Assembly: GCA_025127975.1 (NCBI GenBank)
Contig: JAHLYQ010000022.1
Coordinates: 25,458-89,457, forward strand
Length of the DNA stretch: 64,000 bases
Source: Synechococcus sp. CS-1331
Lineage (GTDB): Bacteria > Cyanobacteriota > Cyanobacteriia > PCC-6307 > Cyanobiaceae
Direction of reading: 5' to 3'
The number at the start of each line of letters is the position of its first letter. Position 1 is the first letter of the stretch. Position numbers and translations under genes: made by a program. Positions 30,253 to 39,430 of this stretch are shown here, one piece after another. Under the pieces are notes generated by a model that worked only from the letters and a program-made list of their open reading frames with translations, had not been told where the DNA came from and ran no database searches.

Positions 30253-31731
30253 TCACCGCCCCATTGGGGCACAGGCCACCAGATCTGGAGTCGGGTGGTT
30301 GTGCAGCACCCGGGCCGCCTGCTCGTAGTGGTGGGCCACCTGCAGCAGGCGCGGCTCCTCGAGCACGCCGGTGATCAATTGCAGACCGATCGGCAGACCC
30401 TGGGCGTCGAAGCCACAGGGCACGGAGATGGCCGGCAGACCAGCCATGTTGGCGGGGATGGTCAGCAGGTCGGCCAGATACATGGCCAGCGGGTCATTGC
30501 TGTGGGCGCCGAAGCCGAAGGCGGTGGTGGGCGAGGTGGGGGTGAGCAGCACGTCAACGGTCTCGAAAGCCCGATCGAAGTCGCGGCGGATCAGGGTGCG
30601 CACCTGCTGGGCCTTCCTGTAGTAGGCATCCACATAGCCGGCCGAGAGGGCATAGGTGCCGATCAGGATGCGGCGCTGCACCTCGTCGCCGAAGCCCTCG
30701 GCCCGACTGCGGGCGGTCATCTCCGCCAGGCTGGTGGCATCCGGGGCCCGGTAGCCGTATTTGACCCCGTCGTAACGGGCCAGGTTGGCCGATGCCTCCG
30801 ACGGGGCGATCACGTAGTAGGTGGCGATGCCGTCGTTGAAGCGGGGGCAGCTCACCTCCACCAGCTCACAGCCAAGGGCCTCGAGCTGGGCGGCGGCGGC
30901 CAGCACCGAGGCCTTCACGGCGGGGTCTAGACCCTCCGCCGCAAAGCATTCGCGCACGATGCCCACCCGCAACCCCTTGATGGGTTGGTCCAGGGCGGCG
31001 ACGTAGTCGGGCACCGGGGCTTTGAGGCAGGTGGCATCGCGGGGATCGGCGCCGGCGATTACCTGCAGCAGCTCGGCCGCATCGGCCACGCTGGTGCTGA
31101 AGGGGCCCACCTGGTCGAGGGAGCTGGCGAAGGCCACCAGCCCGTAGCGGCTGACCCGCCCGTAGGTGGGCTTGAGGCCCACCACACCGCAGAAGGCGGC
31201 GGGCTGGCGGATCGAGCCGCCGGTGTCTGACCCCAGGGCCGCCAGACATTCACCGGAGGCCACGGCCGCCGCACTGCCACCGGAACTGCCGCCGGGCACC
31301 CGCTCGGGGTTCCAGGGGTTGCGGCTGGGCCCGAAGGCGGAGGTTTCGGTCGAGCTGCCCATGGCGAACTCGTCGAGATTGGTCTTGCCCAGCAACACCG
31401 CGCCGGCCTGCCAGAGCCGCTCGGTGACGGTGCTCTCGTAGGGGGGCACGAAGTGCTCCAGCATCCGGCTGGAGCAGGTGGTGGGAATGCCCTGGGTGCA
31501 GAGGTTGTCCTTGATCCCCAGGGGGATGCCGGCCAGGGGAGGCAGGGCTTCGCCTGCGGCCCGCCGGGCATCGATGCGATCGGCGTCGGCCCTGGCCCGC
31601 TCGGCCGTGACCTCGAGAAAGGCGTGGATGGTGCCATCTACCGCGGCGATGCGGGCCAGGTGGTGATCCGTGAGCTCCCGGGCCGAAACCTCGCCCTTGC
31701 TCAGTTGCTCACGCCATGCGGCGATCCCCAT
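30253..31731 (-). CDS. gatA: Asp-tRNA(Asn)/Glu-tRNA(Gln) amidotransferase subunit A
   Basis: 492 residues, amidase-signature family. The Ser-cisSer-Lys triad is visible: [10 protein letters not shown] near residue 72 (Lys), and [16 protein letters not shown] near 145-160, followed by [16 protein letters not shown] with the nucleophile Ser. GatA releases ammonia from glutamine to amidate misacylated Glu-tRNA(Gln), required because cyanobacteria lack GlnRS. It lies 67 bases upstream of dnaE on the same strand. Confidence 0.96.
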   Translation of the reverse strand: MGIAAWREQLSKGEVSARELTDHHLARIAAVDGTIHAFLEVTAERARADADRIDARRAAGEALPPLAGIPLGIKDNLCTQGIPTTCSSRMLEHFVPPYESTVTERLWQAGAVLLGKTNLDEFAMGSSTETSAFGPSRNPWNPERVPGGSSGGSAAAVASGECLAALGSDTGGSIRQPAAFCGVVGLKPTYGRVSRYGLVAFASSLDQVGPFSTSVADAAELLQVIAGADPRDATCLKAPVPDYVAALDQPIKGLRVGIVRECFAAEGLDPAVKASVLAAAAQLEALGCELVEVSCPRFNDGIATYYVIAPSEASANLARYDGVKYGYRAPDATSLAEMTARSRAEGFGDEVQRRILIGTYALSAGYVDAYYRKAQQVRTLIRRDFDRAFETVDVLLTPTSPTTAFGFGAHSNDPLAMYLADLLTIPANMAGLPAISVPCGFDAQGLPIGLQLITGVLEEPRLLQVAHHYEQAARVLHNHPTPDLVACAPMGR

Positions 31732-31761
31732 CCACCTGATTGCCAGTTGAACTGGACGCTA

Positions 31762-32001
31762 TCAGCCGATCTCCGTCAGGGGCTCGCCCCTGCGGGTGCG
31801 CAGCACACTGTGCTCGAGGGAGGCGGGCGCTTCGGACTGCAGATCCGAGAGGAATTCGGGCAGGCGGGCTTCGAGGGTGTGGCGGCGCAGGAAGGGGCCA
31901 AACCAGTAAATCGCGTCGGGTCCATGGGTTTCGACCCGTGCCCACCAAGCCAGGCCCAGACCATTAGCGCAGCTGCGCAGGGGCCACAGCAGGGGATTCA
32001 T
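31762..32001 (-). CDS. DUF1816 family protein
   Basis: 79 residues, starting MNPLLWPLRSCANGLGLAWW. The family core AWWARVETHGPDAIYWFGPF (residues 18-37) followed by HTLEARLPEFLSDLQSE is typical of DUF1816, a small cyanobacterial family somewhat like phycobilisome linker CpcD domains. Function unknown. It sits between rlmB and gatA in the same minus-strand run, 30 bases before gatA. Confidence 0.8.
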   Translation of the reverse strand: MNPLLWPLRSCANGLGLAWWARVETHGPDAIYWFGPFLRRHTLEARLPEFLSDLQSEAPASLEHSVLRTRRGEPLTEIG

Positions 32002-32088
32002 GGGGCAGGGGCGGGAATGGTTCCATTCTGCCTGGCGCCGGGTCCCCCCAGCCCGGCCTTAATCACAACTAGAGATCACAACTAGAGA

Positions 32089-33675
32089 TCACAACCGGAT
32101 ATCACCGCTGAATCCAGCTGGCGGGGCCGGCGTCAGCCCCAGCTCCACCCCAGGCGCCTCTGCGGCAGGAGCCTCGGGCTGGAGCTCAGGCTCAGGCGGG
32201 GCCTCGGGCTCGGGCAGAAGCTCAGGTTCAGGCAGAAGCTCAGGCTGGGCCTCGGGCTCTGGCAGAAGTTCAGGCTCGGGCTGGAGCTCGGGCTCGGGTA
32301 CTGCTGCGGCCACGGGCAGCTGGGGGCGTACCAGGCGCGGGGCGGGCTGGCTGCCCCGCAAGCCCTTCATCCAGCCCCGCCGGGCAACCTCGTAGAGCAG
32401 CAGGGCCGTGGCCACCGAGGCATTGAGGCTGGGGGTCACCCCCCGCAGGGGAATGCGCACCAGCTGGTCACAGTTGCGGCGGGTGAGCATCGAGAGCCCG
32501 TCGCCCTCCGAGCCGGTCACAACCACCAGGGGACCCTCCAGATCCACCTCCTCCAGGCTGAGGGCGCCTTCGCTGGCCAGTCCCACCACCCGGTAGCCCT
32601 CCTGCTTGAGGGCGTCGAGGGCCCGGTTGAGATTCACCACCCGGGCGACGGGCAGATGCTCCAGGGCGCCCGCCGCAACCTTGGCCACCGAGCCGGTGAG
32701 GCCGGCACTGCGCCGCTGGGGCAACACCAGCCCGTGGGCACCGAGGGCTTCGGCACTGCGCACGATGGCCCCCAGGTTCTGGGGATCGGTGAGGCCATCG
32801 AGGGCAATCAGCAGAGGGGGCTCGCCGATCGCAGCGCAACCCTCGATCAGGCTGGTCAGATCGAGGGTGTCGGCGGCGGCGGTCTGCAGGGTGATGCCCT
32901 GGTGCACCGCTCCGCCGGTGAGCTGGCCCAGCCGGGCCCAGGTGACCTCCTCCACCAGCACACCCGAGGCCTTGGCCTCGCGCAAGAGCTGCAGAAACTT
33001 GGTGCTGGTGCGCACCTCAGGCGTGCACCAGATGCGGTGGATCGGCCGGCCGCCCTCGAGCGCCGCCTGGGCGGGATGGCGACCCCAAATCAGGTCGGTG
33101 CTGGGGTCGATGCTGTGGCGTTCGGCCTCGCCGGCAGCCAGCGGCGGAGCGGCGTCAACGATCAGGGGCCTGGCGGCGGAGCGCAGTGGCGCCCCGGCCC
33201 GGCGCGGACCAAAACGGCCCTCGATACGGGCGCCGGGTCTGCGGTCGTAGGGCTTCCTGTCACCAATTGGTCGCCTCTCACCAAGGGGCCTTCTTTCCCC
33301 AAGGGGCTTCCTGTCGCCAAGGGGCCGCCTGTCTCCTAGGGGCCTTCTTTCGCCAAACGGTTTCCTCTCTACAAAGGGTTTTCTCTCTACAGAGGATTTC
33401 CTTTCGCCAAAGGGTTTTCTCTCCCCGTAGGAGCGCTCGTATGGTTTTTCGTAGGGCTTGTCATAGGGCTTCTCATAGGGTTTTTCAGCCCGGCTGGCGG
33501 GACGATCTGAACTTCCCTCTCGGCGGGGTTGGCGACGCAGATCACGGGGCCCAGTTTCCCGACCCTCCCGACCATCCCGACCCTCTCGAGCCTCCCGACC
33601 CTCCCGGCCCTCGCCGGCCCCTTTGAAACGGGTTGGGCGACCAGTGCCGCGACGGGGTTCAAAGCGTGGACTCAT
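32089..33675 (-). CDS. rlmB: TrmH-type 2'-O-ribose rRNA methyltransferase with long repetitive arms
   Basis: 528 residues, about twice the usual length. Residues about 190-445 are the enzyme: the substrate-binding domain (LIWGRHPAQAALEGG) and the SPOUT knot with ALDGLTDPQNLGAIVRSAEA, VVVTGSEGDGLSML and LNASVATALLLYE (motifs 1-3). This fits 23S rRNA Gm2251-type methylation. The N-terminal 150 residues are Arg/Lys/Glu repeats with repeated GERKP/GDRRPLG units; the C-terminal 75 are acidic Pro-Glu repeats. The arms probably are disordered; the basic one may bind rRNA. Precedes DUF1816. Confidence 0.88.
   Translation of the reverse strand: MSPRFEPRRGTGRPTRFKGAGEGREGREAREGRDGREGRETGPRDLRRQPRREGSSDRPASRAEKPYEKPYDKPYEKPYERSYGERKPFGERKSSVERKPFVERKPFGERRPLGDRRPLGDRKPLGERRPLGERRPIGDRKPYDRRPGARIEGRFGPRRAGAPLRSAARPLIVDAAPPLAAGEAERHSIDPSTDLIWGRHPAQAALEGGRPIHRIWCTPEVRTSTKFLQLLREAKASGVLVEEVTWARLGQLTGGAVHQGITLQTAAADTLDLTSLIEGCAAIGEPPLLIALDGLTDPQNLGAIVRSAEALGAHGLVLPQRRSAGLTGSVAKVAAGALEHLPVARVVNLNRALDALKQEGYRVVGLASEGALSLEEVDLEGPLVVVTGSEGDGLSMLTRRNCDQLVRIPLRGVTPSLNASVATALLLYEVARRGWMKGLRGSQPAPRLVRPQLPVAAAVPEPELQPEPELLPEPEAQPELLPEPELLPEPEAPPEPELQPEAPAAEAPGVELGLTPAPPAGFSGDIRL
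32155..32305 (-). repeat. Pro-Glu-Leu coding tandem repeat in the rlmB 3' end
   Basis: Degenerate units of 6-12 bases encode PEPELQPEPELLPEPEA-like peptide repeats at the C-terminus of the methyltransferase. Repeat count is likely to vary between strains. Confidence 0.7.
33250..33480 (-). repeat. tandem GERKP/GDRRPLG-coding repeat in the rlmB 5' region
   Basis: About ten imperfect units of roughly 21-24 bases encode repeats such as GERRPLGDRRPLGDRKPLGE and VERKPFGERK, followed upstream by shorter KPYE/D units. The wobble positions differ between units, so the repeat is maintained at the protein level. Confidence 0.75.
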
Positions 33676-33690
33676 GGCGGCGTTCGCTGG

Positions 33691-34134
33691 TTATGGATCG
33701 TTTTCCTGCAAGTGATCTAGCAGCTCGGCCAACCGGCCTGGATCGTGGAGAAACAGCCAGCCCAATAGGGTCTCGAAGCCGGTGGCCTGGCCATAGGCCG
33801 CCGCATCGCCCCGCCGCGGCCCCCGCCCGGCCCGGTTGCGGCCGCGGCGCACCAGATCCAGCTCCGCCTCGCTAAGCAGGCCATCGAGGCACTCCAGGCA
33901 GCGGGCCTGGGCATCGGCGCGCACCACCTGAACCACCTGCTGATGCAGGGTTTGGGAGCGGGCCGGCCGGCGGCAGCGTTGCAGCCGGTGGTGCAGTTCC
34001 CACACCGCATCCCCCAGCCAGGCCAGCTGCAGGGGGCCCAGCTCAACCTTGGGGGGCTGGGGAGTCAACCCAGCCAGCCAGTTCCCTGGCGCCGCCGAAT
34101 CGGGCTCGCCCCGATCAGGCGGCGAGGCTGCCAA
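33691..34134 (-). CDS. mrnC: Mini-ribonuclease III
   Basis: 147 residues: an RNase III catalytic domain without a dsRNA-binding domain. LQLAWLGDAVWELHHR (near residues 36-51) is the Mini-III signature with the catalytic acidic residues; RGRNRAGRGPRRGDAAAYGQATGFETLLGWL (split near 95-125) holds the second catalytic cluster. Mini-III trims the 23S rRNA precursor. It directly precedes rlmB, another 23S rRNA gene, and overlaps the STAS gene by 20 bases. Confidence 0.88.
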   Translation of the reverse strand: MAASPPDRGEPDSAAPGNWLAGLTPQPPKVELGPLQLAWLGDAVWELHHRLQRCRRPARSQTLHQQVVQVVRADAQARCLECLDGLLSEAELDLVRRGRNRAGRGPRRGDAAAYGQATGFETLLGWLFLHDPGRLAELLDHLQENDP

Positions 34135-34459
34135 GGGCGGTTTCCAGGTTTGGTTGCAGATGCAAAAACTCTTCCAGGCGCACGAGCTTCACGGTTTGCA
34201 CCACCCGGGCGTTGCCCACCACCAGAAACTTCTGCTTGCCCTTGTTGCACTGCTTGGCCAGCTGAACCAGGGCACCAAGGCCGGAGGAATCGATGAAGTC
34301 GATCGCACTGAGGTCAATCACCAGGGGTTGGCCGCTACCGCGGTGGGAGGCGATGAAATCGCCAAACTGTTTATCGGAATAGGCATCGAGCTGGCCAGTG
34401 AAGCGGAACAGCTGGCAATGGGCCTGCTGCTCGAAGCCCCCCCGTAGGGACACCGTCAA
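34115..34459 (-). CDS. STAS-domain anti-sigma factor antagonist-like protein
   Basis: 114 residues, a single STAS domain. FTGQLDAYSDKQFGDFI is followed by LVIDLSAIDFIDSSGLGALV (residues 46-65), with the Ser of the IDSSG motif that is phosphorylated in SpoIIAA-like proteins. These act by binding anti-sigma kinases or related partners; no kinase gene is nearby. Overlap with mrnC suggests a shared transcript. Confidence 0.85.
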   Translation of the reverse strand: MTVSLRGGFEQQAHCQLFRFTGQLDAYSDKQFGDFIASHRGSGQPLVIDLSAIDFIDSSGLGALVQLAKQCNKGKQKFLVVGNARVVQTVKLVRLEEFLHLQPNLETALGSLAA

Positions 34460-34560
34460 TCGCTGCAGGTCGTTGATGGCTCCAATCCCCGATCAGTTCT
34501 GCCGGGAGTGTAGGGAGTTGATTTGACTGTGCGGAAGTCGCAACAAAACTGCGACAGACC

Positions 34561-35709
34561 TCAGCGCCGCGCGGCCATCAGGGCGACGAAGCGGCCGAAG
34601 TGGTGGTCGGCGTCATGGGGGCCAGGGCTGGCTTCCGGGTGGTACTGGATGCCAAACACCGGGGCATCGACCATTTCCAGGCCCGCCACGGTGTGGTCGT
34701 TGAGGTTGAAGTGACTCACCCGCACCCGCCCCGCCGGCAGGGAGCTGGCATCGAGGGCAAAGCCGTGATTTTGGCTGGTGATCTCCACCTGGCTGGTGAT
34801 CTCTGACTTGCCAGGGCTGCCGCAGGGGTGGTTCAAGCCGCGGTGGCCGTAGCCGAGCTTGTATGTGCTTCCGCCCAGGGCCAGGCCGAGGATCTGGTGG
34901 CCCAGGCAGATGCCGAATAGCGGCAGCTCGGACTTGGCGATCAGGGCTCGGGCCAGCTCAATGCCGCCACTGACGGCAGCAGGATCGCCCGGCCCATTCG
35001 AGAGAAACACGCCCTCGGGCTGGTGGCTGAGCACCTGCTCAAGCCGGGCATCGGCGGGCAGCACGGTGACTTCGCAGCCGTGGGCAACCAGCCGCTCAAG
35101 AATGGCCCGCTTGATGCCGAAGTCGATCGCCACCACGCGGTAGGGGCGCTCTGGGGCCGGTTGCAGCCGCGCATCGAAGGGCACCCCACAGGCCTGCTGC
35201 CACTGGTAGGGCTGCTGGGTGGAAACCTGGGCCGCCAGGTTGAGGCCCTGCATCGACGGGGCCCTGCGCACCTGCTCCAGCAACTCCACGGCCGGGGTGC
35301 CATCGCTGCTGATGGCACCGTTAATTGCCCCGCCCTCGCGCAGGTGGCGCACCAGGGCGCGGGTGTCGACGGCCCGGATTCCCACCACCCCATGGCCGGC
35401 CAGCCAGGGTTCCAGCTCCCCCTCGGAGCGCCAGTTGCTGGCCCGGGGTGCCAGCTGGCGGGCAATCACGCCGCGCACGTGGGGGCGGTCCGCCTCCTGA
35501 TCGGCGCCGTTGACGCCGGTGTTGCCCAGCTCGGGGTAGGTGAAGGTCACCAGCTGGCCGCTGTAGCTGGGGTCGGTGATCACCTCCTGGTAACCGGTCA
35601 TACCGGTGTTGAACACCACCTCACCGATGGCCGTGCCGCGGGCGGCAAAGGCCTCACCCCGCAGCACCGTGCCATCGGCCAGCACCAACAGGGCAGGGGC
35701 CTGGCTCAA
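34561..35709 (-). CDS. carA: carbamoyl-phosphate synthase small subunit
   Basis: 382 residues. The N-terminal domain ([22 protein letters not shown] start) is followed by a class I glutamine amidotransferase. [17 protein letters not shown] (near 262) holds the nucleophile Cys; [10 protein letters not shown] and [12 protein letters not shown] near residue 355 hold the catalytic His and Glu. It supplies ammonia to CarB for arginine and pyrimidine synthesis. It follows trpD by 22 bases. Confidence 0.96.
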   Translation of the reverse strand: MSQAPALLVLADGTVLRGEAFAARGTAIGEVVFNTGMTGYQEVITDPSYSGQLVTFTYPELGNTGVNGADQEADRPHVRGVIARQLAPRASNWRSEGELEPWLAGHGVVGIRAVDTRALVRHLREGGAINGAISSDGTPAVELLEQVRRAPSMQGLNLAAQVSTQQPYQWQQACGVPFDARLQPAPERPYRVVAIDFGIKRAILERLVAHGCEVTVLPADARLEQVLSHQPEGVFLSNGPGDPAAVSGGIELARALIAKSELPLFGICLGHQILGLALGGSTYKLGYGHRGLNHPCGSPGKSEITSQVEITSQNHGFALDASSLPAGRVRVSHFNLNDHTVAGLEMVDAPVFGIQYHPEASPGPHDADHHFGRFVALMAARR

Positions 35710-35731
35710 GGGTTCGATGCAAGTGAAGTGA

Positions 35732-36775
35732 TCATCCCGCAGCCGGCGCTGGCAGGGCCTGACGCAAGCGCTCCAGGGCCTGCCAGCCGCCGCCCGAGGC
35801 GAGGGCCGCCTGGGCCTGCTCCAGCCCCTCCGCCACGCTGGCGGCCCGGCCAGAGGCCCAGAGCACCAGGGCAGTATTCAGGGCCACGACATCGCTCTGG
35901 GCCCGGCTGCCCTGACCCTGCAGCACGGCTTCGAGAATGGCCCGGTTGGTGGCCAGATCGCCCCCGGCCAGGGCAGCCAGGGGGGCCCGCTGCAGGCCCA
36001 GCTGCTCGGGATCGAGCTGGTCGCTGCGCACCGCGCCTGCCTCCACCAGCCGCAACTCGTTGACGCCGGCCAGGGAGGCCTCATCCAATCCCCCCTGGCC
36101 GTACACCACCACCGCCCGCTGCAGGCCCAGCCGAGCCAGGGCATCGGCCATGGGATCGAGCAGGTCGGCCCGGGCCACGCCCAGCACCTGGGCATCGGGC
36201 CGCAGCGGATTGACCAGGGGACCCAGCAGGTTGAACACCGTGCGCACGCCCAGGCTGCGGCGCAGGGGAGCCAGACCCACCAGGGCCGGATGCCAGCCAG
36301 GGGCGAACAGAAAGGTGAGGCCGGCCTGGGTCAAGGCGCCAATCACCTGGGCCTGGGGGGCCTGCAGGTGGATGCCGGCGGCCTCGAGCACATCGGCCGA
36401 GCCCACCCGGCCACTGGCGCTGCGGTTGCCGTGTTTGGCCACATGGGCGCCGCAGGCGGCCGCCACAAAGGCCACGGCCGTGGAGATGTTGAAACTGTCA
36501 GCCCCGTCGCCGCCGGTGCCGCAGGTATCGACCAGGGGCAGGTCCGGCCGGGCCGCCGGGAGGTCACAGGCCTGCCGCAACACCTGGGCCATGGCTGCTA
36601 GTTCCTCGCCACTGGCCCCCTTGGCCCGCAGGGCCGCCAGCAGGGCGCCGGTGAGTACCGGATCGATCTGCTCGGCCAGCCAGCCCTGCATCAGGCCGGT
36701 GGCCTCGGCGGAGCTGAGCGACTGCCCGTTCAGCAGTTGCTCCAGCAAGACTGGCCAGGGTTGGGCAGGTGCCAT
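35732..36775 (-). CDS. trpD: anthranilate phosphoribosyltransferase
   Basis: 347 residues from the ATG at 36775 ([17 protein letters not shown]); a longer reading to 36811 would begin inside the terminator hairpin and is not used. [21 protein letters not shown] near residues 82-102 is the PRPP-binding site; [19 protein letters not shown] and GWHPALV are further family blocks. Second step of tryptophan synthesis. The start is only 13 bases beyond the T-run of a strong hairpin, which raises the question of attenuation. Followed by carA. Confidence 0.95.
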   Translation of the reverse strand: MAPAQPWPVLLEQLLNGQSLSSAEATGLMQGWLAEQIDPVLTGALLAALRAKGASGEELAAMAQVLRQACDLPAARPDLPLVDTCGTGGDGADSFNISTAVAFVAAACGAHVAKHGNRSASGRVGSADVLEAAGIHLQAPQAQVIGALTQAGLTFLFAPGWHPALVGLAPLRRSLGVRTVFNLLGPLVNPLRPDAQVLGVARADLLDPMADALARLGLQRAVVVYGQGGLDEASLAGVNELRLVEAGAVRSDQLDPEQLGLQRAPLAALAGGDLATNRAILEAVLQGQGSRAQSDVVALNTALVLWASGRAASVAEGLEQAQAALASGGGWQALERLRQALPAPAAG

Positions 36776-36788
36776 CGGGTGCGGCCAG

Positions 36789-36818
36789 AAAAAAGCCCGG
36801 GTGCAATGCACGCCGGGC
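36789..36818 (-). terminator. rho-independent terminator hairpin just before trpD
   Basis: On the minus strand, GCCCGGCGTGC, loop ATT, GCACCCGGGC (one bulged C), then TTTTTT. It lies 70 bases after the DUF3288 stop and 13 bases before the trpD ATG. Confidence 0.8.
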
Positions 36819-36887
36819 CGGGTGATGGGGACCCTCCCACTATCACCCGAAGAGGGGGAAATTGGCGATGCCCCAGGGGAATTTCAT

Positions 36888-37217
36888 CTAGGTCTGCTCC
36901 TGGTCTGCGGTGTCGAAACTCGAACCAACCGCCGCACTGGCGGCGGGAGTGGCCGTGGCAGCGGGCCGAAAACCCGCCTCCCAGATGGCCCTGGTGCGGC
37001 TGTGCAGCTGCTGGCGGCTGAGGCCCCAGAGCCGCAGGGCCTTGGCCAGATCGGCGCTGAGGTCGTGGGCGCCGGGAAAATTCTCGTAGCGCATCAGCAA
37101 GCGCGCCGCATCCACCAGGTGGGCATCGGCGGGTTGCTCGGCCGCCAGCAGGCGATCCACCACATCCCTGTCGGTGGCATAGAGGGGATGGCTCTGGTCG
37201 TTGCTGCTGGGTTCCAT
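36888..37217 (-). CDS. DUF3288 family protein
   Basis: 109 residues from the ATG at 37217 (MEPSSNDQSHPLYATDRDVV). The family block HPLYATDRDVVDRLLAAEQP is followed by LARLLMRYENFPGAHDLS-like sequence (near 40-58) and a C-terminal Ala-rich tail. DUF3288 is restricted to cyanobacteria and plastid relatives; function unknown. Divergent from the ABC transporter gene; upstream of the terminator that precedes trpD. Confidence 0.8.
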   Translation of the reverse strand: MEPSSNDQSHPLYATDRDVVDRLLAAEQPADAHLVDAARLLMRYENFPGAHDLSADLAKALRLWGLSRQQLHSRTRAIWEAGFRPAATATPAASAAVGSSFDTADQEQT

Positions 37218-37293
37218 CAGGGCGAAGCAGGCCCGCCTAGCCTGCCGCAAAAGCAGCTGCCTAGGTTGGGCCCACCTGTGCACCTGGCCCCTG

Positions 37294-39048
37294 ATGGGAG
37301 CCCTTCGGCTGGACCTGATCCGGCGCTACCTGCGCCCCCATCGCCGCCAGGTGCTGCAGGGCGCAGCGGCCCTGGTGGTGGTGAACCTGTTGAGCGTCTC
37401 GATTCCGCTGCTGGTGCGGCGGGTGATCGATGACCTGCAGGACGGCTTCGCCCTGGGGGATGTGCTGGCCCAGGCGGGCCTGATCGTCGCCCTGGCCAGC
37501 GTGATGGGGGCAGTGCGCCTCTACTCGCGCATGCTGGTTTTCGGCGTGGGCCGGCAGGTGGAGGCCGACCTCAAGCAGCAGATCTTTGACCACCTGCTGC
37601 TGCAGGAACCGGGCTGGGTGCAGACCACCGGCAGTGGCGAGCTGATCAGCCGGGCCACCAGCGATGTGGAAAATGTGCGCCGCCTGATGGGCTTTGCCGT
37701 GCTCAGCCTCACCAACACGGTGCTGGCCTACGCCCTCACCCTGCCGGCCATGCTCGCCATCGATCCCTGGCTGAGCCTGGCAGCGGTGGGCCTCTACCCG
37801 GTGATGCTCGTGGTGGTGCGCCTGTTCGGCGGCCGGATGATGCGCCAGCAACGCCGCCAGCAGGAGGCCCTGGCTTCGCTCAGCGACCTGATCCAGGAAG
37901 ACCTTTCCGGCATCAGCGCCATCAAGATCTACGGCCAGGAGAGCACGGAGCAGGCCGCCTTCGCAGGCCGCAACCGCACCTATCGGGATGCGGCCCTGAA
38001 CCTGGCCCGCACCCGCAGCACCCTGTTCCCCCTGCTGGAGGGGATCGCCTCCATCAGCCTGCTGCTGCTGCTTGCCCTGGGTAGCGGCCAGCTCGAGAGC
38101 GGGCTGCTGACGATCGGCGACCTGGTCGCCCTGATCCTGTTTGTCGAGCGGCTGGTTTTCCCCACCGCCCTGCTCGGCTTCACCCTCAATACCTTCCAGA
38201 CAGGCCAGGTGAGCCTCGAGCGGGTGGAGGAGCTGCTGCAGCGCAGGCCGCTGATCGTCTCGCCAGAACGGCCCCAGGCCCCAGCCCAGCCCGGCCGCGG
38301 GGCGGTGCAGGCCCGCGGCCTGACCGTGCGCTATCCAGGGGCGCCCAGGCCCGCATTGGTAGATGTGAGTTTTAGCCTCAAGCCCGGCGAGCTGGTGGCG
38401 GTGGTCGGCCCGGTGGGCTGCGGCAAAACCACCCTGGCCCGGGCCTTGGGGCGGATGGTGGAGGTGGAGCCAGGCCAGCTCTGGCTCGATGGGGTCGATA
38501 TCACCAGGCTGGAGCTCTCAGCCCTGCGCGATCGGGTGGGGCTGGTGCCCCAGGAGGGCTACCTATTCACCGCCTCCCTGGCGGACAACCTGCGCTACGG
38601 CAAACCGGAAGCGCCGCTGGAGCAGGTGGAGGAGGCCGCCCGCCAGGCCCGACTGGAGGGCGATATCAAGGGGTTCCCAGATGGATATCAGACCCTGGTG
38701 GGGGAGCGGGGCATCACCCTCAGCGGCGGCCAAAGGCAACGCACGGCCCTGGGCCGGGCCCTGCTGGTGCAGACGCCCCTGCTGGTGCTCGACGACGCCC
38801 TGGCCAGCGTTGACAACAACACGGCCGCGGCGATCCTCCACAGCCTGCGCGACCAGCAGGGGCGCACCATCTTGATGATCAGCCACCAGCTCTCGGCCGC
38901 CGCCGCCTGCGACCGGGTGCTGGTACTGGAGCAGGGACGGCTGGTGCAGCAGGGCCCCCACCTCGAGCTGCTGGCCGAGACCGGCGGCACCTACCGGCGC
39001 CTCTGGGACCGGCAGCAGGCCAGCGAGCAACTGCAGGCGGCGGGCTGA
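37294..39048 (+). CDS. ABC exporter, fused permease and ATPase (MsbA-like)
   Basis: 584 residues from the ATG at 37294. Residues about 1-310 are a type IV (exporter) membrane domain with six helices; residues about 340-575 are the ATPase, with GPVGCGKTTLARALG (Walker A, near 374), LSGGQRQRTALGRAL (signature, near 476) and LLVLDDALASVD (Walker B, near 497). The D-loop and ISHQLSAAAACDRVLVL (H-loop) are intact. Homodimeric exporters of this type move lipids, peptides or drugs; substrate unknown. Confidence 0.88.
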   Translation: MGALRLDLIRRYLRPHRRQVLQGAAALVVVNLLSVSIPLLVRRVIDDLQDGFALGDVLAQAGLIVALASVMGAVRLYSRMLVFGVGRQVEADLKQQIFDHLLLQEPGWVQTTGSGELISRATSDVENVRRLMGFAVLSLTNTVLAYALTLPAMLAIDPWLSLAAVGLYPVMLVVVRLFGGRMMRQQRRQQEALASLSDLIQEDLSGISAIKIYGQESTEQAAFAGRNRTYRDAALNLARTRSTLFPLLEGIASISLLLLLALGSGQLESGLLTIGDLVALILFVERLVFPTALLGFTLNTFQTGQVSLERVEELLQRRPLIVSPERPQAPAQPGRGAVQARGLTVRYPGAPRPALVDVSFSLKPGELVAVVGPVGCGKTTLARALGRMVEVEPGQLWLDGVDITRLELSALRDRVGLVPQEGYLFTASLADNLRYGKPEAPLEQVEEAARQARLEGDIKGFPDGYQTLVGERGITLSGGQRQRTALGRALLVQTPLLVLDDALASVDNNTAAAILHSLRDQQGRTILMISHQLSAAAACDRVLVLEQGRLVQQGPHLELLAETGGTYRRLWDRQQASEQLQAAG

Positions 39049-39131
39049 TCTCAATACTTGTTGAGCAGCCCAGAAAAGATCCCAGGCTCCGGCTTAGGTG
39101 GGGAGAGAATTCCTCCACCTGCCAGGTCGCC

Positions 39132-39410
39132 ATGGAGCCCGCTGCCCCCTTCCCCGGCCTGCCCTACCGGCTGCGCTGCACCCTGACCTTCGGCGACATC
39201 TACGGCCAGATCCTGATCTGGATGCTGGTGATCTTCGCCAGCCTGGCTGCCGGCCTGGCCCTGATGGGGGCCAGCAAGCCAATCTTTGCCCTGGTGGGGG
39301 TGGGGGTGATCCTGGTGCTGTCCCTGCCCTTTTTGCTCTTCGCCTTCACCACCACCCTGCTTAACCACATTGCCCTGGAGCCAAACGCAGAGCCCAAAGG
39401 GGCTGCCTAG
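39132..39410 (+). CDS. small conserved membrane protein
   Basis: 92 residues with two helices (about 26-45 and 51-72), starting MEPAAPFPGLPYRLRCTLTF. A conserved-looking N-terminal polar part, GDIYGQILIW, precedes helix 1. It is 83 bases after the ABC exporter and 20 bases before msrA on the same strand. Unrecognised. Confidence 0.6.
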   Translation: MEPAAPFPGLPYRLRCTLTFGDIYGQILIWMLVIFASLAAGLALMGASKPIFALVGVGVILVLSLPFLLFAFTTTLLNHIALEPNAEPKGAA

Positions 39411-39430
39411 GCTGAACTGCGATCGCCCTA

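Noticed and set aside
33250-33480. CRISPR-like array
   Set aside because: The repeats are in frame within rlmB, vary at wobble positions and have no spacers.
35937-37433. 498-codon plus-strand frame over trpD and the DUF3288 region
   Set aside because: Antisense to two conserved genes and running across their boundary and a terminator.
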